DNA from: Gigantopelta aegis
Lineage: Eukaryota > Mollusca > Gastropoda > Neomphalida > Peltospiridae
Assembly: GCF_016097555.1 (NCBI RefSeq)
Contig: NC_054702.1
Location: 82,798,124 to 82,862,123 of the forward strand
DNA length: 64,000 bases
Direction of reading: 5' to 3'
The position numbers were made by a program, and so were the translations under genes. Shown piece by piece: positions 16,101-26,392 of the stretch. How positions within the stretch are numbered: the stretch's first letter is position 1; every line of letters begins with the position of its first letter. The notes below the pieces were generated by a model, which did no database searches, was not told where the DNA came from, and was given only the letters and a program-made list of their open reading frames with translations.

Positions 16101-19100
16101 CAAGTCTGTAATCCTAATCTGCTTTTCAGTCAAAATCACAGCTAATGACGCATGTGATACATCAAAACATTCTGGAAATACTTCATTTGATTGCATCTTA
16201 ATGTATCTGTATCTTGACACAGGCGCAAAACACAGATATGTCATTTACTTCCTAATAAAAACACTACAGAATTCAGGGTCACCATCAGGACTTTAAATGG
16301 AATAGATTGGACCAGTCAAACCTGCTCCACTTAAAATATAATTATTTGACAGGGCTTTAGATCAGACTATTTTGAGCACGTGTATTTTTTGGTCTGGTCA
16401 GAATACACCAAGTATTTTTAGTGCACAAATGTTAATACTCATTTGTAAAGAGTTGTACATATTCAGAAATGCATTTCCAATGTATTTTAATCTAACTACA
16501 GCTAACATTACATTATTCTGAGGTAACATGTTTTGAGGTTAGCATGTTTGTACTTAATTTGGGCTTACTTATTCTGGGCACACCGTTCAATGCTTCAGCT
16601 TTGTTGCAATCTAAAGCCCTGTTTGATGGTACTCTAATTTTGGTTGACCATCTACTTCAAGATATAATCTTTATACTTTAAAACACAAATTAATACACAC
16701 CTTTACTTATAGTGGGAAGCCCCTATTATTAAACTTTTGAGACAGTCCCTTTTAACACAGATATGACTGTATTTAACCAAATAAAGAATACTGCCAGAAT
16801 CCGGTCAGGCTGCTGGTGCTCCCTTGCATTTGCCAGTGTGGGCACCCACTTCCACCCACCCCAACCCTTTTCCTGTCCTGGACTGAGGAGTAGGGCCAAG
16901 GCCAGCACCTGTGCCCAGGACAGGCATGGGCTACAACAGCTTGTTCTGAATGTACACGTACCGGCCTCGGTGGCGTCGTGGCAGGCCATCGGTCTACAGG
17001 CTGGTAGGTACTGGGTTCGGATCCCAGTCGAGGCATGGGATTTTTAATCGAGATACCGACTCCAAACCCTGAGTGAGTGCTCCGCAAGGCTCAATGGGTA
17101 GGTGTAAACCACTTGCACCGACCAGTGATCCATAACTGGTTCAACAAAGGCCATGGTTTGTGCTATCCTGCCTGTGGGAAGTGCAAATAAAAGATCCCTT
17201 GCGGCCTGTCGTAAAAAGAGTAGCCTATGTGGCGACAGCGGGTTTCGTCTAAAAAAAACAGTGTCAGAATGACCATATGTTTGACGTCCAATAGCCGATG
17301 ATAAGATAAAAAATCAATGTGCTCTAGCAGCATCGTTAAATAAAACAAACTTTACTTTGAATGTACACGTAAAACCCTATGACATGACACACTGCCAGAT
17401 ACACCAGCACATGACTGCACACATGGAAACATGCAGGTCAGATACTGAAGCAAAAGCGGCACTTTTTTCTTCTGTAAATGCATTATACACATTTATGTAA
17501 CAGATGTTTTAACTATTGATATATGCTGTATTACTGTTATCTTCACTGGCCTTGGTGGCGTCGTGGTTATAAGCCATTGAACATAAGGCTAGTAGGTACA
17601 GCGTTCACTGCCCGGTACTGGCTCCCACCCAGAGTAAGTTTTAACGACTCGATGCCACCACACCCTGTTCTTTCTCACTAACCACTAACAATTAACAAGT
17701 AACCCACTGTCCTGAACAGACAGCCCAGATAGCTGAGGTGTGTGCCCAGCGTCTTGAACCTTAATTTGATACAAGCATGAAATAAGTTGAAATGAAATGT
17801 TATCTTCATGTACACATGTAGACATTTTATGTAAATATTAGATGATTTATGTCACCTGTTATTGACTGTACCAATAACAACTGGTCTACACAAACACAAT
17901 AAACAAGGGAAAAGAAAGGTATAACACTGTAACATGAATAGATGGTAAATCAAAACCAAATGACCTTCACAATGTACAATTATTGCCTCTTTTTTTTTAG
18001 CAATTGTTCATCCAAAACAGTCATCCTGATATGGGTTCTTTGTCCTTAAAGCAAAACAGGTGTAACAAATAAACATGTTGACAAATAATCAGCCTTCAAA
18101 ATTCAGATCACTTTACATCGGCAATTTAAGTACAGTTTGTTTAATGACACCACTAAAGCACATCGATTCATTAATCATACGCTATTGGATATCAAACATT
18201 TGGTAATTCCAACAGTCTTAGAGAGGACACCTGCTACAGTTTTCCATTAGTAGCAAGGGATGTTTTATATGCACCATCCCAGACAGAATAGCACATAACA
18301 CAGATTTTGATATACCAGTTGTGGTGCACTGGCTGGACAATGGGAATTTAAGTACAGATAATAACAAAGTAACTACCCAATCATTAATTTTTTTTGTTCT
18401 AGATCAATTTTGAAGCAGCCTTTTGTGGAATCATTGCTGGTTGCCACTGCAAATTTTGAGGGCTGAATAAGATACATATATCAGTGTTTCAAACATGAGG
18501 TGACGAATATATGAATATGTATTCATGTCATTGTCATTGAATATACATATTTAAGTAAATATGGTTTGTTGAAAGGAACAATGTTTATTGTAAACCCGAT
18601 TACACAGACCTGTGTATTTATTTCAGAATTGCCTTCTTTTGAAGAAACACTATGTTTACATGAAAATACAGCTCTGTAAAGTATCAACGAACTGCAATAA
18701 AGTGCTGAATTCAGTTTGGTGTTGCATTTTGATTACCGTGAATAAGTTGTTCATTAAACATTCATGTATTCGGTTCAGCTAGTGATGAATACGAATGCAA
18801 CTATGATACCGGTCACTGAACAGTATATCTCAGTATATTGCTACACCCTTAAAACAAATGCATATTTACAGCTCTGCCTTTTTTAAAGTTTAACTTTAGA
18901 GTACACATGCTTATCAGTTATTATTATAAACAATTCACACACAACTGCCTACTTTTAAAAACCGAATAGCACAAGTATTATTATTTTTAATTCTATTTGC
19001 AAGACACTTCATCGTAAAATTGATTTTTGTTTTAGTTGTTGGTCTATTAATTGTTAATATTACAATAAGATCATGGGTTTCTGATAATTAATTAGCATCT

Positions 19101-22100
19101 GTCAGTGTGTGAATAAATAATGCTAAGCAATATAACTATTAAAGGCAACTCAAGCACTGTATTGGATGGCTGAACACTAAATTCCTACAGTTGAAAACCC
19201 ACTTCCAATTAAACTATGCCAACAGTGTCATAAACCCACCAAGGTAATACACATATAAAGAGAAGACCACATTGCAGTCAATTCTTTTTCAGTTTAGTAG
19301 CTATGTGACATTTAAAAATTGTTTAAGAATGTTTAAATTACCTGTAACAATGCTCAAGTATGCAGAAAACAACATAACACTTTTAAAATTCATATACTTA
19401 GACAATAGTATTGGCACAAATAAAAGGATTCCAAAATTCCAAACAAGAACTGTTGTTGTTGTTATAATGTTAGTGTTCCGACATACAGAATATTTTGTGT
19501 GCCTCAACGACTCTAAAACCTATGATCCGACATATACAAATGAAAAATCTAATAGAAAAGAGTAAACTGGCATATGTGTGTACCTTATACATATAGGAAA
19601 TGCTAAAAAAAAAAATCCTTCCCCATTCACAATGTCTATGTCTTTACATTTACCATATCCAAATGATGGAGGTACTTTTGTTATTATTTTCTATACAGCA
19701 TTTTTTTGGGACATAATATAGAAACAAGAAAATGTTTAATAATAATAAAACAATGCTATGAAAATTACTGCAATTTAAAATGTTGACAACTCTGTATGGT
19801 TTGAAATAGTGTGGGCTAATTAAATTGTTTATATTAATAAACCAAACAGATATATAAATAATTAAACAGCCGTTTTATCTTTGCAGTCCCCATAAATTTT
19901 ATTTATTAGAAAAGAACTCCAGAACATTCTGTATACATTTAAATATTTTATAATCATTCATAATTTTTAAAGTCTATAACTGGAATTAAAATACTTGGTA
20001 AACTTCTACCTACTGACATAAGATTTGTGGAACTGTTTAATGTGTTTGCATATATCATAAAATAATGATCCCCTTTTAAAAATTTCACCACAATATTATA
20101 CACACTAACATTATTTTTTTTGCACTAACTTACCAACCACTTCCAAATAGCAAGCGCACGTCCCTATACAACCTCTTAATAGGCATTGTGACCGGAAGGC
20201 TGGAGGAAAAGCACTCTGTATGAGAGAAACACGGTTTCTGACACCCACATCTGTACTAGTTCACTCACATCTTAATGTGCTGTATTGTTTTGTCACACAA
20301 GTGTTAACCAACAACAGAACAACTTGGATAACTAATCCACACAGACAAGGTAGATTTTTATTTATCTACTCAACATGTAGGAAATCTCCCAGAACAAGTC
20401 AATTGCTGAGCTATCACCCTTGTTGTGTTCCCATTAACAGTTGACAGGGCACTAATCCGTTGGGTCAACCATTAAAACAACGACAGGGTGTACCAGCACA
20501 AAACAAAAACACTCAGGTAGACACTGCAATTAACACTGCTGCATGGGCTGGCATGGTCCAAATCTCTCCCCATAAAAGCTAGGCTGGTTTCCTGCTGGCC
20601 AGATTCAAACAGCTGACACAATCGATCCCATTAGTGTGACGGACCAGGAATAAAGCACAACACATAAAACAAGATTATAGCGGTGTGGGTACAGGTACTG
20701 CACAATACGCAGAATTGCACCATAAAGCTAACCAAGCATGGCTGTTGTTTACATCTTAGCAGTCATTAATCACCAACACATGCGGAGATGATTGATTGAT
20801 TAATGCTGTAGTCACTGGCTGGAAGTCGGTGTATAATATATACATATATATCAGTCAAACTGCAGGAAGACAGAAACCAGTGGACTGGCTATACACAATG
20901 GCACACTGTTACATCACTAAGAAAGAGGATCTGCACAATTCACAGTGTGACTAATTTTCTTACAGTATAGCAATGCATGCATGGTGTACACACATGTAAT
21001 CGGATATGGCTTGGCCCTATCATAACATGGCAGGTCTGGCAGTGCTGGTACCGATTCATGTAACTACTTGTTCTGTTGCAGTAAGATATTAATATAGTAT
21101 TAAGTGAACTTCCTTTTCATATCAAATTTATTTCACAACAAAACTTTAAATATATAAATATATATTTTTTTGTTTTGTTAACAAAGTCATTTATATGAAT
21201 GTTAAGTATATTTTATAAGTATTTTATTAATTCATGAATTAAAAAAATAATTGTTGTTTTGTTTAGCTAAAAAGAATAGGACTGTAGTCATTACAATCAA
21301 CATTAAAATTGCAGGAAATATACTCCATGGTTGATATATTATATAGCCAATTAAAAAATTTACAAAGCCAGTTTAGATCTTACACACGTATAACTACACA
21401 CATTTACATTGATGAAACACCTGTGTAAGTTCATAATTCGGCCCAGTACAATATTTGTTTAATGACACCGTTAGGCCATCAGTCTACAGGCTGGTAGGTA
21501 CTGGGTTCGGATCCCAGTCGAGGCATGGGATTTTTAATCCAGATACCGACTCCAAACCCTGAGTGAGTGCTCCACAAGGCTCAATGGGTAGGTGTAAACC
21601 ACTTGCACCGACCAGTGATCCATAACTGGTTCAACAAAGGCCATGGTTCGTGCTATCCTGCCTGTGGGAAGTGCAAATAAAAGATCCCTTGCTGCCAATC
21701 GGAAGAGTAGCCCATGTAGTGGCGACAGCGGGTTTCCTCTCAAAATCTGTGTGGTCCTTCACCATATGTCTGACGCCATATAACCGTAAATAAAATGTGT
21801 TGAGTGTGTCGTTAAATAAAAGACTTCTTTCTTTCTTTCCATTTTAAAAGCTATAGCTATTTAGGGGGGAGGGAGAGACAGACACACAGAGAACCAATGT
21901 CACCAATAAGCTACTCCAACCAATAAAGCATGTCATGTCATGTCATAGGGTTTTACGTGCACATTCAGAACAAGCTGTTGTAGTGCACACCTGTCGTGGG
22001 CACAAGAGCCGGCCTTGGCCGGCTCCTCCGTCCATGACAGGAAAGGTGGGGGGAGGGGAGAGGAGGGACCGCCTGCACTGGCAGGTGCAAGGGAGTACCA

Positions 22101-25100
22101 GCAGCCTGATCAAATCGGTAGCAGGCGGGTTTTGATATTAGTGAATCGAGAGTAGCTCGTTAATTTTAATTAAAGCAGCAGCCAAGGTATCTTTTATAGG
22201 GCTTCAGATTGCACCAATGATGAGGTAATAAAGGGCGTGTCCAAAATAAGCAAGACCAGATGAAGTACTAACATGCTAATCTCAAAACATTTCACCTCAA
22301 ACTCAATGGAATGTTAAGCTGTAATTAGATTAAAATAACTTGAAATGCATTTCTGAATATGTGTAACTCTTTATCAGCTATTGTTAACATTACCGTGTAC
22401 AAAAAAGACCTTGGTGGTCTCAGAACAATCAAAAAGCCTGTTGTGCCCAAATTAGTGATATCTAAAGCCCTGTTTTTTGCACTTTCCGACAGATAGGACA
22501 GTACATACCACATTATTTGATGTACCAATCATGGGACACTGGTTTAGATGGGATGGGGGGAACCCAAGTCCACAGACGGTGTTGATCCTGCCACCCATCA
22601 CACCTCAACCAAGCTATCTACAACTGAACTGTATTCCATCCCTGTAAAACCCAAAGTTAAAGTTTGTTTTGTTTAATGACACCACTAGAGCACATGGATT
22701 TATTAATCATCGGCTATTAGATTTTAAACATTAGGTAATTTTTTTATATGCACCATCCCCCAGACACGATAGTACATACAATGGCCTTTGATATATCAGT
22801 CATGGTGTACTGGCTGAAGCAAGACATTGTCTAATGGGCCCACTAGTGGGGATCGATCCTAGAATTACCACACATAAGGTGAGTACTTTACTGCTTAGCT
22901 ATGTCCCACCCCTGTAAAACTTGTTACCATCTGATTATTAAATTAATCCTAAAAATTTAATACACACAAAAAAAAAGTTACTTTAAAACATACATGTACA
23001 AATACATAATTATACAGTCTGTTAAATGGTGCAGAAGTTACAACTAGATCAATGCGTTTTTCTGTAATGGCACTGCCACCGATACACATGAATATACGCA
23101 CATGTATATTTGTAGTTACTGTAGATCACTTATCAGTGTAAGGGAAATAACCCATGATGAGCCTATTCATCTACATCAATGCTGTTCAGTCATAACATAT
23201 ATACCCACCTCAGATACAAGATCATGTCAGGGGCCTAGCCTGGGATTTAACTAAAATCACTGCCTTCAACAGACAGTTGGTTTCTACACTCATTTTAATA
23301 TAATATTTAAAAGAATACAATAATTAAAACTGACTGACCCACTACTAAACTGATAATTTGAGATAAACAACATCCATTTTTGAAAAAAAGAATAGCCCAA
23401 TATGAACAATGTTTTTTACAACACCTGTTAAGTTCACATTTGGGTAAAATGGAGATTACCGCATATATTGCTTGTTTGATATAACATACAAAGTTAGATA
23501 CACAGCGGTCATGCCAAAATGGATTACAAATTCCAAAATGACATATCGGGTGACCCTACTGAATATAAAATTATTTTAAAAGTATGAGGACTGTAACTTT
23601 GATATTTCATACCCATTACTATATGGATATTTACCACTTTCAGTAACAATTTTAGGCCCAATATAAAGAAAACAAATGTAACGTTAAACAGGAGGGCAGT
23701 AAGTGCAACGAGCCTGGCATGATACAATTCCATGTTCAGTAAAGTTATCACATTTTAGGGCCACCCAATATATACTTCAGTAATCTTCAGACATTATGAA
23801 CAAAACTTTGGAAAAAATACATATATAGAGGACATAATATTTTATGCAAACCATCGTTGTTTGCATGTTGGTTACGCAAAATTAATTTCATATGAACTGC
23901 TATGTTTGGGAGTGTTATTTCCTAAATTACTCTTAATACAATCATAGTCATGTGTTCATCTCCTTGGGGCATTTTGTTTTTTAAACTATATTTTTCAAAC
24001 TTGCTGCTTAAAATGTCTAAATTGTTATGTTCTAGAAATTACTTTACCAAGAAACTGTACTTAATGAAGTTGAAATCCAATAAATTACTTTCATTTTATA
24101 TTTTATTTTGTTTAAACATAACTTCAATGCAAGTTTGAGTTAACTGAATAGGTTACACAAATGTCATTCATATTTAACCAAACATCCATTAACTAGGTAA
24201 AAAATCACATGAAACGACTTGTGGTTACCTAATATATTAAAATAAGTGAACCATGCAACTATAAATTACAATTAAGCTTTTAAAAAAAAAAATCTTAAAT
24301 AATATCAATAAATATTTTAGAAACCCACATGAATTTGTATTGATGGAAGAATAAATGGGTGAATGCATGCAAATGCTTGAACAGAGGGATGGATGGTTGG
24401 ATGGATGGATTAAAGATAGACATATGTATGTGAATGTGTATTTGTGTACGCATTATAAATATTGTCTGTTATTTCTTTCATGTTTATCTGGGTATGAACA
24501 AAAACAATCACCTGCAAACTTGGCTTCGCCAATTAACAATCTGCAGATTTTTTTGTTGTTGATCATACCCCGATGAATGTAAAAGAAATAACAGACAATC
24601 CTTAATTTAAAAATGTAAAATAAATGCATTGAAATAAAAAAATAATAAGAAAAGATTAATCATGTGTTTAAGTCTTGTTAACACTACCAAACCTGTTTAT
24701 ATTGTCAACAAAATATTTATTTCTGCAAAATTCTTGTTTTAACTAGTATTTAAAAATCTGTCAATTCTGTATAATAATATTCTCGATCTTGCTTGAAATT
24801 CTACATACACCTGCTTTCTTTGCCAATGTAATTATATGAGCCTTCAAAGATCTCAAAAAGTCCTTTCAAGGAGGCTTATTTCTTTACTGCCGTATTTGCC
24901 ACGATACGCCTGCATGGGTGTAACTACTCTTTTTTTTTTACTTGTACTCTGAACAAAAGCAGGCAACTTATTGCTAACATATTAAAGCTTCACCTTATGT
25001 TTGGCACACAAAACTGAGTATTGAAAGTAACACCCATGATTGGTGTGGACATAAAAAAAGCATAAATAAATACAAACACTTACCACAAAGCCATTAAGCT

Positions 25101-26392
25101 TCTAAGGTGCAATAAACTTGTCATCACAGCAAAAGTTTAAATCCATAATAAATAATATTGTCACGTGCCGGATTGATGCCAAGAGCAAAGATGTCCAAAA
25201 TAATCACTCAATGAGGAAAAGGCATAACATTTATCATTGATTGTGATAACATTATATTGATGCAAACAAGTGCCCACTACATGTATCACCCATGCCGCAC
25301 ATTGCCACCAGCGTCTGTGAGTTTAATGAATTTGTTTGGTGAAAGAGAAGAATGAAAAACTTGAAGTGAAAACAAAAGAACAAACCACGGCTTCCTGTTG
25401 AAACAGGGCCACAGAGTCAACAGGTTGCTGTGGCTTGAATAATGGGGTGGTCTGGACCTGATCTCCGCAAACAGTTCAACGAACATAAAGCAAACACTAC
25501 ATCCAGGACAGCCCATTTCATAAGAAAGTAAATACGAATTGCAGGTGTTTTTTCCCCCTTGTTTTTTTCTCCCCTTTTTCTTAAAGTCTTGTAGGGATCA
25601 TGAATCATTTTGAAAAGAATGAAACTTGTTATACTAGCTAGTACTAAAGACATTAAGAGGGGTATCAATGAACCCCACCGATGATGATTTTTATGATAAT
25701 AAATAGATTTTACCGTGTCATGAAAGATTTCAATTTAGACATTTTTAGCAGCAGGTTAGAAAAATATAGTTTAAAAAAAAATGCTCCAAGGAAATGAACA
25801 CATGACAATGACTGTATTAAGAGTAATTTAGGAAATAACACTCCCAAAACCAGCATGTTTTTTTTAATTTATTTAAACATCAACAGCTAATGTCATCTGG
25901 TGACTTCATTAAGGAATCTAAGAACAGGAATTAGTGGTTTAAGATCTGATAAAAACTAAATAAATGGACTAATTATATGTATGGGTCAGATCAGCTTTGC
26001 TTATGAATAAAGTTTAATTCAAGACATTTTTTTTACTTTAAAATGTGTACGTGTGTGAAAACCACTTAACTGACACCCTATTTTATAGTCAATGCATCAG
26101 TTACTGTTAAGTATTTAAAGGATAAAATCTATATATCAACTAGCTTGCATTTGTATAAATATATAACTATGAAAAAATTGTGGTAAGAAAAAAACCCACC
26201 CAATCTAATCTACATGTATTGTAAACTAAACGTGTTGAATTCTTTATAATTATATTGTAATTTTTATAATTTTTGTGTGAATTTATTGATATTATAGAAT
26301 TATTGACTGTTACACAACGATACATTTTACACAAAAAAAGATACAATTGTTACTTACAATCTTTTGAACTTGTGTCGAATTAATGTCACCAT
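4013..26392 (-). CDS. PELI: Pellino E3 ubiquitin-protein ligase (10 coding exons)
   Basis: Pellino proteins are cytoplasmic E3 ligases that bind phosphorylated IRAK kinases through an FHA domain and ubiquitinate them in Toll/IL-1 signalling (family knowledge). Coding exons, 5' to 3' on the minus strand: 26392-26358, 11524-11375, 10549-10420, 8990-8889, 8511-8314, 7942-7757, 6945-6847, 5746-5534, 4908-4793, 4136-4013. All have AG/GT borders and matching phases. They sum to 1353 nt, a 450-residue protein, slightly longer than vertebrate Pellinos (about 420). Family signatures in order are YGELVVLGYNGHL, SVSYTLSRN, TDMFQIGRSSEHPIDFVVMD, QSTISRFACRI, FAAGFDSGKNIFLG, EIDGLTTNGV, DGTLIDLCGATLVWRS, GRPQCPVGLNTLV, CGHVHGKHEWG, CFSPCGHV and ICPFCATPL. 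The CHC2CHC2 cysteines and histidines are visible. Sequence looks closer to single-copy invertebrate Pellino than to a vertebrate paralogue. Exons 2-10 are secure; exon 1 is a choice between two candidates. Confidence 0.93.
4511..4725 (+). mobile_element. SINE, 5'-truncated (type A/B shared body and tail)
   Basis: Lacks the tRNA-like head. It starts within the central body (CTGGTTCAACAAAGGCC) and runs to the shared tail ending GTCGTTAAATAAAACATTTC plus a CTTT run. It lies in the intron between Pellino exons 9 and 10. Confidence 0.85.
4793..4908 (-). CDS. PELI: Pellino exon 9
   Basis: 38 codons plus two bases. Encodes VGPFVKLEIGCELSLYVD and TYCFSPCGHVASENS, the middle of the RING-like domain with a second CGH motif. 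Exit phase 2 splits an arginine codon. Confidence 0.95.
5534..5746 (-). CDS. PELI: Pellino exon 8 (start of RING-like domain)
   Basis: 71 codons, phase 0. INAGRPQCPVGLNTLV leads into the first half of the CHC2CHC2 RING-like domain: CGHVHGKHEWG and CPLC are visible. Confidence 0.96.
6339..6656 (-). mobile_element. SINE type B, full length
   Basis: Minus-strand copy with head (CGGGGCGAGGTGTAGCG..., A and B boxes degenerate), central body and tail. It is flanked by a 13-bp target-site duplication TGCTTTTCAACTA at 6326-6338 and 6657-6669, which proves retroposition into this Pellino intron. Confidence 0.93.
6847..6945 (-). CDS. PELI: Pellino exon 7
   Basis: 33 codons, phase 0. ILRDGTLIDLCGATLVWRSA is the end of the FHA-like domain; the donor follows ITSP. 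A SINE sits in the adjacent intron (6339-6656), only 190 bp away. Confidence 0.95.
7757..7942 (-). CDS. PELI: Pellino exon 6
   Basis: 62 codons, phase 0. EKAVKWHSGDEIDGLTTNGV continues the FHA core; WREVSVDGGIFPLRESR belongs to the Pellino-specific wing inserted in the FHA fold (family knowledge). Confidence 0.95.
8314..8511 (-). CDS. PELI: Pellino exon 5
   Basis: 66 codons, phase 0. Contains IGRSSEHPIDFVVMDTIPG (FHA phosphothreonine-binding region), QSTISRFACRI and AAGFDSGKNIFLG, among the most conserved Pellino stretches. Confidence 0.97.
8889..8990 (-). CDS. PELI: Pellino exon 4
   Basis: 34 codons, phase 0 at both ends. It contains the family-typical QHSVSYTLSRNKAVIVEYKP and ends TDMFQ. 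Confidence 0.95.
9092..9170 (+). repeat. Short dispersed repeat fragment (GTTTAACGACACCCC type)
   Basis: Contains GTTTAACGACACCCCCAGCA followed by ATCGGCTATTGGGTGTCAAAC. It resembles tails of other SINEs here; related scraps are near 43075-43130 and 47330-47390. Confidence 0.55.
9222..9590. mobile_element. Decayed pogo/Tigger-like MITE
   Basis: The right end reads CGAGTTACCGAAGTTTGACTG next to a TA dinucleotide. The interior repeats AAAACTCAAACTTC and CTCGATCTCTCGACC on opposite strands, as in palindromic pogo-type elements. The left end is eroded. Confidence 0.5.
9892..10300. repeat. Degenerate minisatellite, ~25-bp unit
   Basis: Repeated variants of CACTTCTCAACACATNCAAG recur roughly every 25 bp through the intron between Pellino exons 3 and 4. 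Units are diverged but keep register. Confidence 0.65.
10420..10549 (-). CDS. PELI: Pellino exon 3
   Basis: Encodes YNGHLTSGDKGRRRSKYILR followed by the KANGVKP-like stretch (RANGVKPFRKH) and ends SPQSSK before GTAATA. This is the basic strand region of the FHA domain, closely matching insect and vertebrate Pellinos. Confidence 0.95.
11375..11524 (-). CDS. PELI: Pellino exon 2
   Basis: 49 full codons between an acceptor at 11525 (TTTAG) and a donor at 11374. It begins with a variable linker (SADEVSKPPHHNVYESPTC...) and ends in the conserved IKYGELVVLG that opens the FHA-like domain. Entry is phase 2 and exit is phase 2, splitting the glycine of LGYNG. Confidence 0.9.
14163..14380 (+). repeat. 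Dispersed molluscan-type repeat, partial
   Basis: Contains GAGAGTACTGCTAAAGCAAT, AAGTGGGTAAATCACCA and CTTGATCAGTAACAGTA. It aligns over about 200 bp with the repeat at 43345-43735. Confidence 0.75.
14622..14677. repeat. Low complexity (TTA)n, poly-T, poly-G
   Basis: TTATTA triplets are followed by a T run and a run of about 13 G. Confidence 0.95.
15573..15722. mobile_element. 150-bp MITE with CAGTGAAACC termini and TA TSD
   Basis: The left end CAGTGAAACCACTC and right end GAGGGGTTTCACTG are inverted repeats flanked by TA at 15571-15572 and 15723-15724. The interior is also partly palindromic (AACCGGAC / GTCCAGTT). TA duplication and CAGT termini suggest a Tc1/mariner-pogo origin. Confidence 0.75.
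16350..16621. mobile_element. CAGGG-type MITE (hAT-like), copy 1
   Basis: Terminal inverted repeats CAGGGCTTTAGATCAG and (reverse complement) CAGGGCTTTAGATTGC. A 5-bp duplication TTTGA lies at 16345-16349 and 16622-16626. No transposase is present. Copy 2 at 22197-22472 aligns across its length in opposite orientation. Confidence 0.82.
16790..17400 (+). repeat. GC-rich dispersed repeat, split by a SINE
   Basis: Contains AGGCTGCTGGTGCTCCCTTG, CCTGTCCTGG and ACAACAGCTTGTTCTGAATG, resuming after the SINE as AAAACCCTATGACATGACA. The same repeat occurs in reverse at 21925-22130. Confidence 0.75.
16961..17357 (+). mobile_element. SINE type A, full length
   Basis: tRNA-like head CCGGCCTCGGTGGCGTCGTG with B box GGTTCGGATCC, body with ACTGGTTCAACAAAGGCCA, shared tail. 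Flanked by the 14-bp duplication TGAATGTACACGTA at 16947-16960 and 17358-17371. Confidence 0.93.
17546..17797 (+). mobile_element. SINE type D
   Basis: Head CTGGCCTTGGTGGCGTCGTG resembles type A, but the body differs (CCACTGTCCTGAACAGACAG, CCCAGATAGCTGAGGTGTGT) and it ends AAATAAGTTGAAATGAAA. An 11-bp duplication TGTTATCTTCA lies at 17535-17545 and 17798-17808. Confidence 0.88.
18136..18344 (-). mobile_element. SINE type C, 5'-truncated
   Basis: Minus-strand copy with the type C tail (reverse of GTTTAATGACACCACTAAAG...) and body, lacking its tRNA-like head. The 13-bp duplication AATTTAAGTACAG is at 18123-18135 and 18345-18357. Confidence 0.9.
20134..20186 (-). CDS. PELI: Pellino candidate alternative first coding exon, proximal form
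   Basis: On the minus strand an ATG at 20186 opens 17 codons plus two bases (MPIKRLYRDVRLLFGSG) and ends at a strong GTAAGT donor at 20133. It is also phase 2 and joins exon 2 (11524) in frame. The surrounding block (about 20.13-20.66 kb) is richer in GC and CpG than the intron, and ACCGGAAGG (ETS-like) lies just 5' of the ATG. I infer an alternative promoter and start; the resulting protein would be 456 residues. Confidence 0.4.
20134..20660. other. GC/CpG-richer block within Pellino intron 1
   Basis: Less AT-rich than its surroundings and free of SINE sequence. It contains the candidate proximal first exon at its left edge. I suggest a promoter and 5'UTR region; no TATA box is evident. Confidence 0.35.
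21465..21838 (+). mobile_element. SINE type A, nearly full length
   Basis: Starts within the tRNA-like head (GGCCATCAGTCTACAGGCTG, B box GGTTCGGATCC) and ends in the shared tail with a CTTT run. The 5' end is replaced by TTTAATGACACCG, which looks like a type C tail scrap. Confidence 0.88.
21925..22130 (-). repeat. GC-rich dispersed repeat, second copy
   Basis: Reverse-orientation partner of 16790-17400: shares CATGTCATAGGGTTTTACGT, TTCAGAACAAGCTGTTGTAG and AAGGGAGTACCAGCAGCCTG. Confidence 0.75.
22197..22472. mobile_element. CAGGG-type MITE (hAT-like), copy 2
   Basis: Inverted relative to copy 1 at 16350. Shares AAATGCATTTCTGAATATGT, AACATGCTAA.CTCAAAACAT and CTAAAGCCCTG. The left terminus is TAGGGC. 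Flanks TTTTA/TTTTT give only a weak duplication. Confidence 0.75.
22484..22620 (-). mobile_element. Degraded SINE fragment (type B/C head and body)
   Basis: Matches the reverse-strand body and head (GACAGATAGGACAGTACATA...GATGTACCAATCATGGGACA) with many substitutions. Confidence 0.6.
22651..22909 (-). mobile_element. SINE type C, full length
   Basis: Type C tail, body and head with reverse B box GGGGATCGATCC, ending GTCCCACC. An 11-bp duplication CCCTGTAAAAC lies at 22640-22650 and 22910-22920. Confidence 0.9.
23905..25848. mobile_element. Segment bounded by ~118-bp inverted repeats
   Basis: Left arm 23905-24024 and right arm 25731-25848 are inverted copies, about 90% identical by eye, both starting TTTGGGAGTGTTATTTCCTA from the outside. 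They bracket 1.7 kb without a recognisable protein. A DNA transposon with long terminal repeats is one reading; an inverted duplication is another. No clear target duplication is seen. Confidence 0.6.
26358..26392 (-). CDS. PELI: Pellino candidate first coding exon, distal form
   Basis: On the minus strand an ATG at 26392 opens 11 codons plus two bases (MVTLIRHKFKR) and ends at a good donor (ATT|GTAAGT). Phase 2 fits exon 2, whose first base completes a leucine codon. An acceptor-like CTGTTAG lies just upstream at 26403, so this may be an internal exon carrying 5'UTR and start codon, with transcription starting further upstream. The residues are not conserved in the family, so support is splice and phase only. 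Confidence 0.5.

Noticed and set aside
16729..17087. Open frames of 86-104 codons around 16.7-17.1 kb
   Set aside because: They translate the GC-rich dispersed repeat and the head of a type A SINE.
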